Assembly (NCBI GenBank): GCA_003096235.1
Contig: PIXT01000178.1
Span: 1-19,794 of the forward strand
Reading direction: 5' to 3'
Source of the DNA: Candidatus Bathyarchaeum sp.
GTDB lineage: Archaea; Thermoproteota; Bathyarchaeia; Bathyarchaeales; Bathyarchaeaceae
DNA: 19,794 bases
The stretch's first letter is position 1; each line of letters begins with the position of its first letter. The translations under genes were made by a program, and so were the position numbers. Positions 7,268 to 14,382 of the stretch are shown here, piece by piece. The notes beneath the pieces are model-generated. The model did not search any database and was not told where the DNA came from. It worked only from the letters and a program-made list of their open reading frames with translations.

Positions 7268-8104
7268 TCATGTTCCAGCTACTATGCTCTTTATTTGTTG
7301 CTCCGCAGTTTCCACATACGATTCGTCCATCTCAAAGCCAATGTAGTCAACTCCCAGCCTCAAGCAAGCAACAGCAGTATTCCCAATCCCCATGAACGGA
7401 TCCAAAACAAGTCTAGTTCGCTCTAGCCCATGAAGCTGAATACACATCATCGGCAGCTTAGGCGGAAACGAAGACGGATGCGGTCTCTGCCTTTTACGAG
7501 ACCATATTGTTTCATAAGGAATAAACCAAGTATCCCCACGGTCTCGCAAATCCTGAACTGCCCTCTTCCAGCGTCCTATGTTGCTTTTGTCCTGATAGGG
7601 CACACCAACAGCCAGCTTATTTAGCCCAACTTTTCCATTTTTAGTGAACTGGAAAATGTATTCGTGGCACCTGTTCACGAAACGTTCACTGTTAACAGGC
7701 TTAAAATGTCCTACAGCAATGTCTCCCTTGATGTTGGGGTAATTGCCAACATCCTCTTGTGGTATAGCAATCGATTTAATCCAATGAATAACATTTTGCA
7801 AAACCAGATGTTTCCTGAATCTGAAGGCTACTTCCCAAGCAACCCATGGGTCCTTAGATTTATATCCAATGTTCAGAAAAAAAGAGCCCTCATCACTAAG
7901 AACACGTTTACATTCTTTCGCAAACGTTTCCATCCACACAAGATAGTCTTCTCTGGAAACAGAATCATCATACCTGTTATAGTCTATCCCCAAATTGTAC
8001 GGCGGAGAAGTCACAATAACATCCACTTCCCCATCCTCAAGAAACTGCTTCATCCCCTCAATACAATCAGCAACCAATATCCTATTTTTTTCACACCGCA
8101 CCAA
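7268..8104 (-). CDS. Site-specific DNA methyltransferase (amino-methyl type, beta order)
   Basis: This 278-residue protein carries the catalytic motif IV as TSPPYN (residues 32-37) near the N-terminus and the S-adenosylmethionine motif I as DPFMGIGNT (from about residue 235) near the C-terminus. This is the beta-class order of DNA amino-methyltransferases. TSPPY is common in N4-cytosine and some N6-adenine enzymes, so the modified base is not decided here. The region between (about 100-220) would hold the target-recognition part. Length is normal for the family. The first start is TTG 8104, with GTG 8101 as an alternative; upstream purines (AGAAGG) are a weak ribosome site. No restriction endonuclease gene is visible nearby, so it is probably a solitary methyltransferase, or the partner lies elsewhere. 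Confidence 0.9.
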   Translation of the reverse strand: MVRCEKNRILVADCIEGMKQFLEDGEVDVIVTSPPYNLGIDYNRYDDSVSREDYLVWMETFAKECKRVLSDEGSFFLNIGYKSKDPWVAWEVAFRFRKHLVLQNVIHWIKSIAIPQEDVGNYPNIKGDIAVGHFKPVNSERFVNRCHEYIFQFTKNGKVGLNKLAVGVPYQDKSNIGRWKRAVQDLRDRGDTWFIPYETIWSRKRQRPHPSSFPPKLPMMCIQLHGLERTRLVLDPFMGIGNTAVACLRLGVDYIGFEMDESYVETAEQQIKSIVAGT

Positions 8105-8534
8105 ATCAACGCCAACCTTCTAAACAACAAACCATCAACAACTACGGTTACTAAACAGTAGTCACTACCCCTCAGCAAAAAGCAATTTCCAATGTATAAA
8201 TGTCTTTATCGCCCAGAAAGAAGCCGTATCAACCAAACGCCTGCATAACTCACAAAAAGTGGATTCAAAACATAAACCAGCCGCTCATATCAGGAGACTA
8301 ATAGAGGTACATTGTTGAAAACAGCCTTTTTTTCAGAAAAACCAAGCAGCAACAAAGGTTATGTTCCATCAATAATATTTGCACAAACTCTGACAAAAGG
8401 TGAAACTGCAAAAATGAGCAAAAATAATGCTTTGAGTAAGTAGTAAAATGTTAAAATAATTAAGTATCAGTATTTATTTTCCTTTCATAAAATTATAAAA
8501 ACATAACGAATGAATTAAAATAGAGATAAAGCGA
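8105..8534. other. 430-bp region between divergent methyltransferase and PAP2-like genes
   Basis: No RNA gene or long ORF is seen. The left part should hold the methyltransferase promoter. TATA-like GTATAAATG lies near 8194-8202 on the plus strand. A possible 43-codon ORF (8312-8443) sits in the middle. The right 90 bp are very AT-rich, with a TATA box (TTATAAAA, 8493-8500) placed to start transcription about 10 bp before the PAP2-like gene. Confidence 0.4.
8312..8443 (+). CDS. Possible small ORF (43 codons), hypothetical
   Basis: A TTG start (8312, or TTG 8315) follows GAGGT (8304-8308) at a short but usable distance. The frame runs 43 codons to TAG (8441-8443). The predicted peptide is basic and polar (contains FFSEKPSSNKGYVPS), with no membrane segment and no cysteine. 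The only support is the ribosome-site match and the position in an otherwise empty 430-bp gap. An ORF of this length arises often by chance in AT-rich DNA. No function can be suggested. Confidence 0.22.
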   Translation: MLKTAFFSEKPSSNKGYVPSIIFAQTLTKGETAKMSKNNALSK

Positions 8535-9164
8535 ATGGTGTTTGAGAAAAAGAATTGTACTAAACAAAAAGTACAAACAACAATTAGCCACGATTTAGCA
8601 AATTTTATCTCAATATTTGTGGCGCCCCCAACAATGGCTATAATCGCGACAGTCTCTTTTTCGTTGTGGTCACCTATTGGCTTGGGCTTAATTTCTGCAC
8701 CATTTAGCATCCTGCTTTGTTTTTTCTGCTTTGCCCTATTCCCCTTTTTAGCAATACTTTATTTCCATCGAAAAAACACTGTCGACATATACGTTTCACA
8801 AAGAAAAGAAAGAACACCCTTTTACTTGATTGCAATAACCAGCTACTCGTTTGCGGCGATAATTTTCTTAGCCACCAACACAAAAATAATGTTTCTGCTA
8901 GCCTTAGGTTCCCTACTGGTCTCAATAATCCTGATGGGAATAAATTTGTTCTGGAAAGTCAGCATTCATTGCGCGGGCGTAACTGGACCCATTTTTGCGC
9001 TAATTTTCGTATTTGGCATAAGTGCTCTACCTCTAACTTCAATAGTAGGATTAGTAGGATGGTCCAGAATAAAACTAAAAAACCATACCTTCGCACAAAC
9101 TCTCGTGGGAACACTAATCTCACTGACTGTTGGACCTATAGTATTCACAATGCTCTACAACTAG
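8535..9164 (+). CDS. PAP2-superfamily-like integral membrane protein
   Basis: This 209-residue protein has about five to six hydrophobic helices. Three short stretches fall where the PAP2 lipid-phosphatase motifs are expected. They are a KxRTP-like stretch (QRKERTPFY, about residues 89-97), SIH followed by G (KVSIHCAGVTG, about 140-150), and SR-x5-H (SRIKLKNH, about 178-185). PAP2 enzymes remove phosphate from lipid phosphates such as phosphatidate or isoprenyl pyrophosphates at the membrane. Here the PSGH motif is degenerate, and the Asp four residues after the last His is Gln. It may belong to a diverged subfamily with altered activity. The first ATG is used; a TATA box at 8493-8500 suggests a very short leader. 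Family membership is moderately sure, activity is not. Confidence 0.72.
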   Translation: MVFEKKNCTKQKVQTTISHDLANFISIFVAPPTMAIIATVSFSLWSPIGLGLISAPFSILLCFFCFALFPFLAILYFHRKNTVDIYVSQRKERTPFYLIAITSYSFAAIIFLATNTKIMFLLALGSLLVSIILMGINLFWKVSIHCAGVTGPIFALIFVFGISALPLTSIVGLVGWSRIKLKNHTFAQTLVGTLISLTVGPIVFTMLYN

Positions 9165-9210
9165 AAAAGGAGCCAGTTACGAAAAAGGATTATTCAAGCA
9201 CCAGTGACCG

Positions 9211-9561
9211 CTACAGTGACGCTTTACGTGAATTAGCCACAAGAAACTTTTTGAATTCCTGAAACTGCCGAGCAGACATCTGATCGATTTTAGTCTTGAT
9301 TTCTTGTTTTTCCAGCAACAAGATTATCGTGTCTTTTCCTTTATCAGTAAGAACATACTTGTCGATTCCCTGTTTTCTTTTAGGCTTCAAAACAACCATT
9401 CCCTCATCAACAAGCACACTCAAATAATCACCAACTGTCGCCTTATCCACATCGCATATTTCAACAATTTGCATAAAACTTGCTGATTTTTTTAACAAAA
9501 ACTCTTGAATTTGAAAACAAACTCTTTCTCTAGTCGATATACCTTCAGACAAATCTATCAC
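9211..9561 (-). CDS. Winged-helix transcriptional regulator
   Basis: The product (116 residues from the chosen start) has a winged helix-turn-helix over about residues 10-75 (FMQIVEICDVDKATVGDYLSV, split here as a recognition-helix pattern, then LVDEGMVVLKP and a YVLTDKGKD wing). A helical C-terminal tail (about 80-116, rich in Lys and Gln) may dimerise. The open frame extends to 9642, but its first 27 residues look like translated promoter DNA. A TATA-like TTTAATAT lies at about 9596-9603 on the minus strand, so GTG 9561 gives a short leader and a compact protein. The start at 9642 remains possible. It sits downstream of tRNA-Gly and lysS on the same strand and converges with the PAP2-like gene. 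Its target is unknown. Confidence 0.75.
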   Translation of the reverse strand: MIDLSEGISTRERVCFQIQEFLLKKSASFMQIVEICDVDKATVGDYLSVLVDEGMVVLKPKRKQGIDKYVLTDKGKDTIILLLEKQEIKTKIDQMSARQFQEFKKFLVANSRKASL

Positions 9562-9652
9562 AGCAAAAGTTTGAACTAAAAAATAAACAATGAACCATAT
9601 TAAACTTGGGCTATAAAACGGGCTACTTTTGCTTCTTTGCAAAAAGGTGTTT

Positions 9653-9729
9653 TGGTGCGGTCGCCGGGATTTGAACCCGAGTACCCGGCTTGGGAAGCCG
9701 GGGTCCTAACCAGGCTAGACTACGACCGC
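9653..9729 (-). tRNA. tRNA-Gly (CCC)
   Basis: Read on the minus strand, the acceptor stem GCGGTCG (9729-9723) pairs perfectly with CGACCGC (9663-9657), followed by discriminator A (9656) and an encoded CCA (9655-9653). The anticodon stem CCGGC/GCCGG encloses the 7-base loop TTCCCAA, giving anticodon CCC, which reads GGG glycine codons. The T arm has loop TTCAAAT (9675-9669) closed by GGG/CCC pairs. No intron is visible. It follows lysS on the same strand, 38 bp beyond its stop. Confidence 0.95.
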
Positions 9730-9767
9730 TACAAACAAACATAACTGCAAAATCAACAATTTTAGCC

Positions 9768-11363
9768 TTAGCTTTTGGTGGCTCGCTTAAGTGCGTTGAT
9801 CACGTTTTCTTTTCCCATAGCTAGCACGTATGGACCTAAGCGTGGTCCTTGGGGTGCGCCTAAAAGAATTCGGTAAAGGGTTTTGAAGAATTTTCCAGGC
9901 TTAACGTTGTTGTTTCTGGCGATGTTGAAGATGGCGCTTTGAATTTCATCCTCGGTCGCATTATTGTTTAAGGAAGCCATAAGCTCGGATACTGCATTTT
10001 TTTCTTGCTCAGTTAGTTCCACTGCGCGTTCTGTAATCTCGTTGAAGTCTTTTGACCAGTTAAGAGCGTAACCGATTCTGCGTTTAAGGTCCTCGGTTAG
10101 GCCTTCTTTTCCGTATCTGTAGCCTTGAAGCTTCTCCAGTATGAAATCGGCTTCAGAGCCTTCGGGAGCCATCTTAGCCAAGAAAGTGAGAAGATTGTAG
10201 GGCACATGATCGCCAGATTTAGAAGGAGCATCAAAGAGCATACAGTATTTGTAGAGTCCAACTAGTTTTGCCTTTTCCTTCTTGTCTGAGAGCATCTTTT
10301 TTCCGAAGTAGATGTCCTCGAGTTCGTCAAGCTCGTTCATGTATTGTGGGATGTCAGTAACAGAGAGGCTTCTGGCTCCAACAAACCGTTTTAGCGTCAA
10401 CAAAAGAAGCGACTGGGGGGAGCCATACCTGAACCAGACTTGAGGGGTGAAAACGTTTCCAGCAGATTTGCTGATTTTTTTTCCGCTTTTGTCCAGATAC
10501 ATTTCATATCGGGCATGGAATGGAGGAGCCCAATCAAATATTTCGTTGCATATCCTGTCGTTTACCCTCACCGAGTCTGAAATGTCTTTGCCGAAGGGTT
10601 CAAAGCGGATGTCAAGTGCTTTCCATCTGGCAGCAAACTCTACTTTCCAGCCAAGTTTGCCTTCGCCTTTTCGGATGTCTGCTTCGCCTTTGTGTCCACA
10701 GCCTTCGAGCCATTTTCCGCGCACCTCGAGCCCTTCACAGCTATACAATACTTTGTTTTCGTCTGAAACAAAAGTGTGAGCTTTAGTGGTGTAGATGCGT
10801 CCACAGTTAGCACAGATGGGAAAATATGGAAGAACGTCAACAAACTTTTCCTGCCCAACTTCATCTTTAACAATCTGTCCAATCTTTTGGGCGTGTGAAA
10901 GTATTGTCTTTATTTGTTCATTGAAGAGTCCTTGCTCGTAGGATTTTTTGGCGGACATGAAAGTGTATTTTATTCCGCTCTGGTCTAAAGAGTCCAAAAG
11001 CAGACTGGTCATATGCTCTCCGAAGCTTTCATGGCAGCCATAAAGGTCAGGAATAGAAGTTACTGGGTAACCAAGATATTTGCCAAGCGAGTCTGGAAGC
11101 CCAGCGGGAACCTTTCTTAGACCATCTAAGTCATCGGCAAATGCGATATACTCTGACTTGAAGCCTTGCTCTTGAAGAGCCAAAGCTACAGCATAAGATC
11201 GAGCGCAATCAGCGAAACTGCCGATGTGTGGAAAACCGGAGGCTCCAAGACCACTCTCTGTTCTAATCAGGTCTAGGCTTCGACCTAGCTTTTTTTCTCG
11301 GTCTATGATTTTAACTGCGGTTTTGTCGTACCATGTTCCGTGTCCAATGATCTTTTCAGGCAT
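9768..11363 (-). CDS. lysS: Lysyl-tRNA synthetase, class I
   Basis: This 531-residue enzyme charges tRNA-Lys with lysine in the cytosol, using the class I fold typical of archaea and some bacteria. The nucleotide-binding motif is HIGS (residues 46-49, within GFPHIGSF), and the KMSKS motif appears as KISKS (about 296-300). A zinc-binding insertion holds CANC (about 184-187) with further cysteines near 209 and 222. The C-terminal helical domain (about 350-531) should bind the anticodon end. Length is normal. ATG 11363 is the first start and falls just before the conserved N-terminus. tRNA-Gly(CCC) lies 38 bp downstream on the same strand and may be cotranscribed. The gene is also called lysK in some annotations. 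Confidence 0.97.
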   Translation of the reverse strand: MPEKIIGHGTWYDKTAVKIIDREKKLGRSLDLIRTESGLGASGFPHIGSFADCARSYAVALALQEQGFKSEYIAFADDLDGLRKVPAGLPDSLGKYLGYPVTSIPDLYGCHESFGEHMTSLLLDSLDQSGIKYTFMSAKKSYEQGLFNEQIKTILSHAQKIGQIVKDEVGQEKFVDVLPYFPICANCGRIYTTKAHTFVSDENKVLYSCEGLEVRGKWLEGCGHKGEADIRKGEGKLGWKVEFAARWKALDIRFEPFGKDISDSVRVNDRICNEIFDWAPPFHARYEMYLDKSGKKISKSAGNVFTPQVWFRYGSPQSLLLLTLKRFVGARSLSVTDIPQYMNELDELEDIYFGKKMLSDKKEKAKLVGLYKYCMLFDAPSKSGDHVPYNLLTFLAKMAPEGSEADFILEKLQGYRYGKEGLTEDLKRRIGYALNWSKDFNEITERAVELTEQEKNAVSELMASLNNNATEDEIQSAIFNIARNNNVKPGKFFKTLYRILLGAPQGPRLGPYVLAMGKENVINALKRATKS

Positions 11364-11505
11364 GACTCAGGTTTCCTTTAATCATCTAACAGTATTTGAT
11401 AGTAGGATAAAAACATAAAGTGGTTTCGTATATTGATTTCGTGGAACAAGCGTTTCAATATGTGGAATGCCTATACCGCAGTGTCCCTTAACTTGAGCTT
11501 TAACA

Positions 11506-11520
11506 ACTATCATTGATAGT
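11506..11520. promoter_or_regulatory. Perfect 7-bp inverted repeat before the exported-protein start (candidate operator)
   Basis: ACTATCA (11506-11512) and TGATAGT (11514-11520) are exact inverted copies around one base, ending 8 bp before the ATG at 11529. A weak TATA-like CTTTAAC lies just upstream (about 11498-11504). The repeat therefore sits between TATA and the likely transcription start, where archaeal repressors commonly bind. The alternative is a hairpin in a short leader. Confidence 0.5.
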
Positions 11521-11528
11521 GAAAAACC

Positions 11529-12575
11529 ATGAAAACAAGCAAAATTTCAATTCTGGCAATCCTAGTAACTCTCATAGTAATGGCAGCCCCAGCGTCAGCA
11601 TACATTACTTCTCAGAACATAGAAACAAAAGCTGACAGAATGGTGGACATTGCTGATCAAGCACTAAACACAATAATGGATTTAGTAGAAACAGTGGAAT
11701 CTGACCCAGATACAATGCAAGCGATAGAAGATGCAGTCTTGGAAGAAGAATTCTACGGCAATGTTTCGCTTTGTGTTGAAGCTGGAACAATAGTTGGCAC
11801 AACAGAGTTCACCGAGTCGGGTGAAGGCTGGACATATCTTGCTGTAGCTACCCAGTCATTAGCGGATAAAGAATACGAGGACGCAATCGACAACGCCCGA
11901 GACGCCCTAACAATATTCCGTGACGTGTTAAGGTCAATCAATGACATACTAGTGGATTCAGGTGTCGAAACAGACCAAATACTTGACACAGAAGTAATCC
12001 AAGAATCAATAGATCGCTCAATAGAAAGAATAGCGGAACTTGAAGCACTACTCGCAGACCAAGAATTGCTTGACAAATTGACCGACGCCACAGATGAACT
12101 AACTGAGGCACAGGACTTGCTTGACGCAGGCGAAAACGAAGATGCAACAGAGAAACTAAGAGATGCAAACGCTCTAATCAGTGAAGTCTGCCAAGAACTA
12201 AAGGAAATAGCCCAAGAGCTAAATCCCTCACGAACAGAATGCTACCTCAACAATGCCTTCCAGTACAGGGAAAGATTCAGAGAAAGATTTGGACAGGCAT
12301 GGGATGAAGAAATAGACGTTGATGAACTGCTTCAAGCGTTCGGTTACGATAACGAAGAAGACTTTATGACAAAATTCCAAGAGATGATCGAAAACGCTCA
12401 AGGAGCAGAGGATGTCAAAGATGCAGTCAAAAGCCTGAAGGATATAGGTCAAATGATTCACAAAATGGACTCAGCTCTGAAACAAGAGTTCACACAGCAA
12501 AGGGGCAACCAAGGACAAGATATGCCAGGCAACGGTAAAGGTTACGGTAACATGGGCGGCGGAAACAGCCCATAA
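11529..12575 (+). CDS. Exported acidic helical protein with Gly-rich tail, unknown function
   Basis: This 348-residue protein starts with a clear signal peptide (about residues 1-24, ILAILVTLIVMAAPASA). The mature part is strongly acidic and almost wholly helical, with heptad-like stretches (about 125-230) that should form helical bundles or coiled coils. Three cysteines (SLCVE, SEVCQE, TECYLN) could form disulfides outside the cell. The tail (about 325-348) is rich in Gly, Asn, Gln and Met (GKGYGNMGGGNSP). No catalytic motif is seen. There is no Shine-Dalgarno before the ATG, so a leaderless or very short-leader mRNA is likely; a perfect inverted repeat precedes it. A surface or extracellular structural or binding role is inference. 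Confidence 0.78.
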   Translation: MKTSKISILAILVTLIVMAAPASAYITSQNIETKADRMVDIADQALNTIMDLVETVESDPDTMQAIEDAVLEEEFYGNVSLCVEAGTIVGTTEFTESGEGWTYLAVATQSLADKEYEDAIDNARDALTIFRDVLRSINDILVDSGVETDQILDTEVIQESIDRSIERIAELEALLADQELLDKLTDATDELTEAQDLLDAGENEDATEKLRDANALISEVCQELKEIAQELNPSRTECYLNNAFQYRERFRERFGQAWDEEIDVDELLQAFGYDNEEDFMTKFQEMIENAQGAEDVKDAVKSLKDIGQMIHKMDSALKQEFTQQRGNQGQDMPGNGKGYGNMGGGNSP

Positions 12576-12580
12576 AATCC

Positions 12581-12603
12581 TTTTATTTTTTTGTTATTTT
12601 TTT
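12581..12603 (+). terminator. T-rich terminator between convergent genes
   Basis: Two long T-runs (T4-A-T7 and, after GTTA, T7) follow the stop codon of the exported protein within 30 bp. This is the usual archaeal termination signal. The second run overlaps the stop of the convergent membrane regulator. No matching signal for the minus-strand transcript is obvious. Confidence 0.6.
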
Positions 12604-13748
12604 AATTCAACTTGGTTTTCTAAGCCAATCTTTTTTACGTTAATTATCTCTAGCTTTTCGAGCCGTTTAACTAGGCGCCAAAGGCTTGTTCGTGGTATGT
12701 CAGGAAACCGTTCCCTTATCTGAGACTCGAAAGCTTTTCCGTCATTTTCTGCTAAGAAGTTTATTACATCTTTTTCTTCCGCGTTCAATTGCGGATTGGT
12801 CTTAAAGATTTTCTCGGTGTTGGCGCTTTTTTTTCTAAAAAACAAGAACACAACAACTATTACAGCAACCGCAGCCGCTGCAGCAACCAAGTATTCAATG
12901 GGAACCGCGTTTGAGCTAGGGTTTGACGGCGTATCACTTGAAGATTGCTCGCTCACTGTGAACTGGGTTACTAGACCACCTATTTCTACATTGTATGTTC
13001 CCAGCGTCTGTTTGGTAAGGGAAAATGTTGCTGTGGTTGACGCATCTTTGTCAAGTGTCACTGTTCGGGTGGTCTCTACGGTCTGGTTAACAGCTAACGA
13101 AAGCGTGTATGAGCCAGTTTGTCCGCCTATGTTAGTTACAGTAACTGAAACAGCGACTTCTGTGCCTGCCTTGGCTTCTGCGGGTTGGACTTTGAGGTTG
13201 CTGATTTGAAATTGTGCGGGTGGAGTTAACGGGAACGTGTAGCTTATTTCCCATTGGTTCGCAAACAAAGAGAGAGCCATTGTGTTTGTGTCTGTGTCTA
13301 TTGAGGCGGGCATTTCACTTAGGTAAACTATTGTTGAGTCTTCAGGCAAAAGTGCAGTTAGGTTATATGGAGTGTCAAAAAGTAAAGTCCATAATTCAGC
13401 ATCTTTATGGGTCAAAGAATAGGTGTCATACTGAACTGAAACGCTTGTAGCCCCTAAAGTTAAAACAGTTAGATTGTTACCCTCTATTTCATAGTCTAAA
13501 ACAGTCTGGTTTTCGTCAAGCACAATAAAGTTGTCAACTGACAAACTTAACAAAGGAAAGCTCACCACAGCCTGTGTTTCGTTCACAGTTAGCGCTTGTG
13601 CAACACGGACCAGCCCATCCCGATATACTTGAAGGTCAGTGGAATCAACCTGAAACTCGGTCACATCAGCGGCGACTAAGGGAACCGCCAATAACAAAAG
13701 AACCAGTAAGCAACTAACAAAAACAACTCGCCCAGCACTTAATCTCAT
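12594..13748 (-). CDS. Membrane-anchored winged-helix regulator with external CARDB-like domain
   Basis: This 384-residue one-pass membrane protein has a signal peptide (about residues 1-27), an extracytoplasmic beta-rich region (about 30-175), and a CARDB/APHP-like beta domain (about 180-264, VAVSVTVTNIGGQTGSYTLS). A Ser/Asn/Pro linker, one transmembrane helix (about 284-304, AAAAVAVIVVVFLFF), basic stop-transfer residues, and a cytoplasmic winged helix-turn-helix (about 320-384, PRTSLWRLVKRLEKLEII) follow. This layout suggests a surface or envelope sensor that controls transcription directly. ATG 13748 is preferred because GGTGTGA lies 7 bases upstream and it gives a standard signal peptide; GTG 13760 is the alternative. 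It is divergent from a soluble regulator through a mirrored promoter and convergent with the exported protein, a plausible target. The ligand is unknown. Confidence 0.85.
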   Translation of the reverse strand: MRLSAGRVVFVSCLLVLLLLAVPLVAADVTEFQVDSTDLQVYRDGLVRVAQALTVNETQAVVSFPLLSLSVDNFIVLDENQTVLDYEIEGNNLTVLTLGATSVSVQYDTYSLTHKDAELWTLLFDTPYNLTALLPEDSTIVYLSEMPASIDTDTNTMALSLFANQWEISYTFPLTPPAQFQISNLKVQPAEAKAGTEVAVSVTVTNIGGQTGSYTLSLAVNQTVETTRTVTLDKDASTTATFSLTKQTLGTYNVEIGGLVTQFTVSEQSSSDTPSNPSSNAVPIEYLVAAAAAVAVIVVVFLFFRKKSANTEKIFKTNPQLNAEEKDVINFLAENDGKAFESQIRERFPDIPRTSLWRLVKRLEKLEIINVKKIGLENQVELKK

Positions 13749-13783
13749 AGACTGATTCACACCCTAAAAACGATGAGTTATGG

Positions 13784-13829
13784 ACTAATAAGAATTCTGA
13801 ATCCCCAGTACAGCGGGAATCTTATTAGT
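13784..13829. promoter_or_regulatory. Mirrored divergent promoters (10-bp perfect inverted repeat containing TATA elements)
   Basis: ACTAATAAGA (13784-13793) and TCTTATTAGT (13820-13829) are perfect inverted copies 26 bp apart. Each contains the TATA-like TTATTAG facing outward. At normal spacing, the right copy would start the soluble regulator transcript near 13852 (ATG 13869), and the left copy would start the membrane regulator transcript near 13760 (ATG 13748). The G/A bases next to each copy also match (GAA beside TCTTATT), like shared BRE elements. The repeat may alternatively be one operator. Confidence 0.55.
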
Positions 13830-13868
13830 ATTCACCAGTAATTATTGAGATAAGGTTAGTGGTTAACG

Positions 13869-14348
13869 ATGGGGGACAATGATGTCTGGCATTATATTCT
13901 TCCGTTTCCGTTCGAAAACGAAAAACGTAGGCTAATCTGGAATGTTCTTCAGTCCAAGGTAGGCAAAAGCCTGTTAATGAACATGAAACTGGATGGACGA
14001 ACATACCAAAAGGACCTCATCAATGGAACAGCCTACTCAAACAAATCAATAATTGAGTACCTCAAGAAGATGGTTTCAGCAGACATTCTTGAACAAGGAA
14101 TGGAGCAGGTTGCAGCAGGAAAAAGAAAGGTCAGAGTCAAATGGTATGTTCCCACAAAACTGGGCAGATGGTTCATTCTTTTTCTTAAACCAACAGAGGA
14201 TATTGCTCCCGAGATGGGAAAAAAAATCATCAAAGAAATTTTTCACGTCTACGCTTCAAGCATCGTTGAAGTCTGCGAAAACTTCGGAATAGACATAAAC
14301 GTGTTCCGCAACATCTTGAACACAGAATATGATAATAAAACCACGTAA
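13869..14348 (+). CDS. Winged-helix DNA-binding protein (ArsR/MarR-like)
   Basis: This 159-residue soluble protein has a winged helix-turn-helix over about residues 15-95 (SLLMNMKLDGRTYQKDLIN, then SIIEYLKKMVSADILEQ, then a beta-wing KRKVRVKWYVPT). A helical C-terminal part (about 100-155) is likely for dimerisation or ligand sensing (TEDIAPEMGKKIIKEIFHVY). ATG 13869 is the first start; no strong Shine-Dalgarno is seen. It diverges from the membrane-anchored regulator through a shared mirrored promoter, which suggests mutual or autoregulation. The target genes and signal are unknown. Confidence 0.78.
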   Translation: MGDNDVWHYILPFPFENEKRRLIWNVLQSKVGKSLLMNMKLDGRTYQKDLINGTAYSNKSIIEYLKKMVSADILEQGMEQVAAGKRKVRVKWYVPTKLGRWFILFLKPTEDIAPEMGKKIIKEIFHVYASSIVEVCENFGIDINVFRNILNTEYDNKTT

Positions 14349-14382
14349 ATCATGCAAAGAATCAGTAAGAAAAAGAGACTGT

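Noticed and set aside
7664..8161. 165-codon plus-strand frame antisense to the methyltransferase
   Set aside because: It mirrors a gene with intact catalytic motifs; the product is rich in Asn, Ile and Phe without any domain pattern.
8717..9262. 181-codon frame overlapping the PAP2-like gene
   Set aside because: It is the PAP2-like coding region read in a different frame, with no coherent helices or motifs, and it runs past the end of that gene into the convergent regulator.
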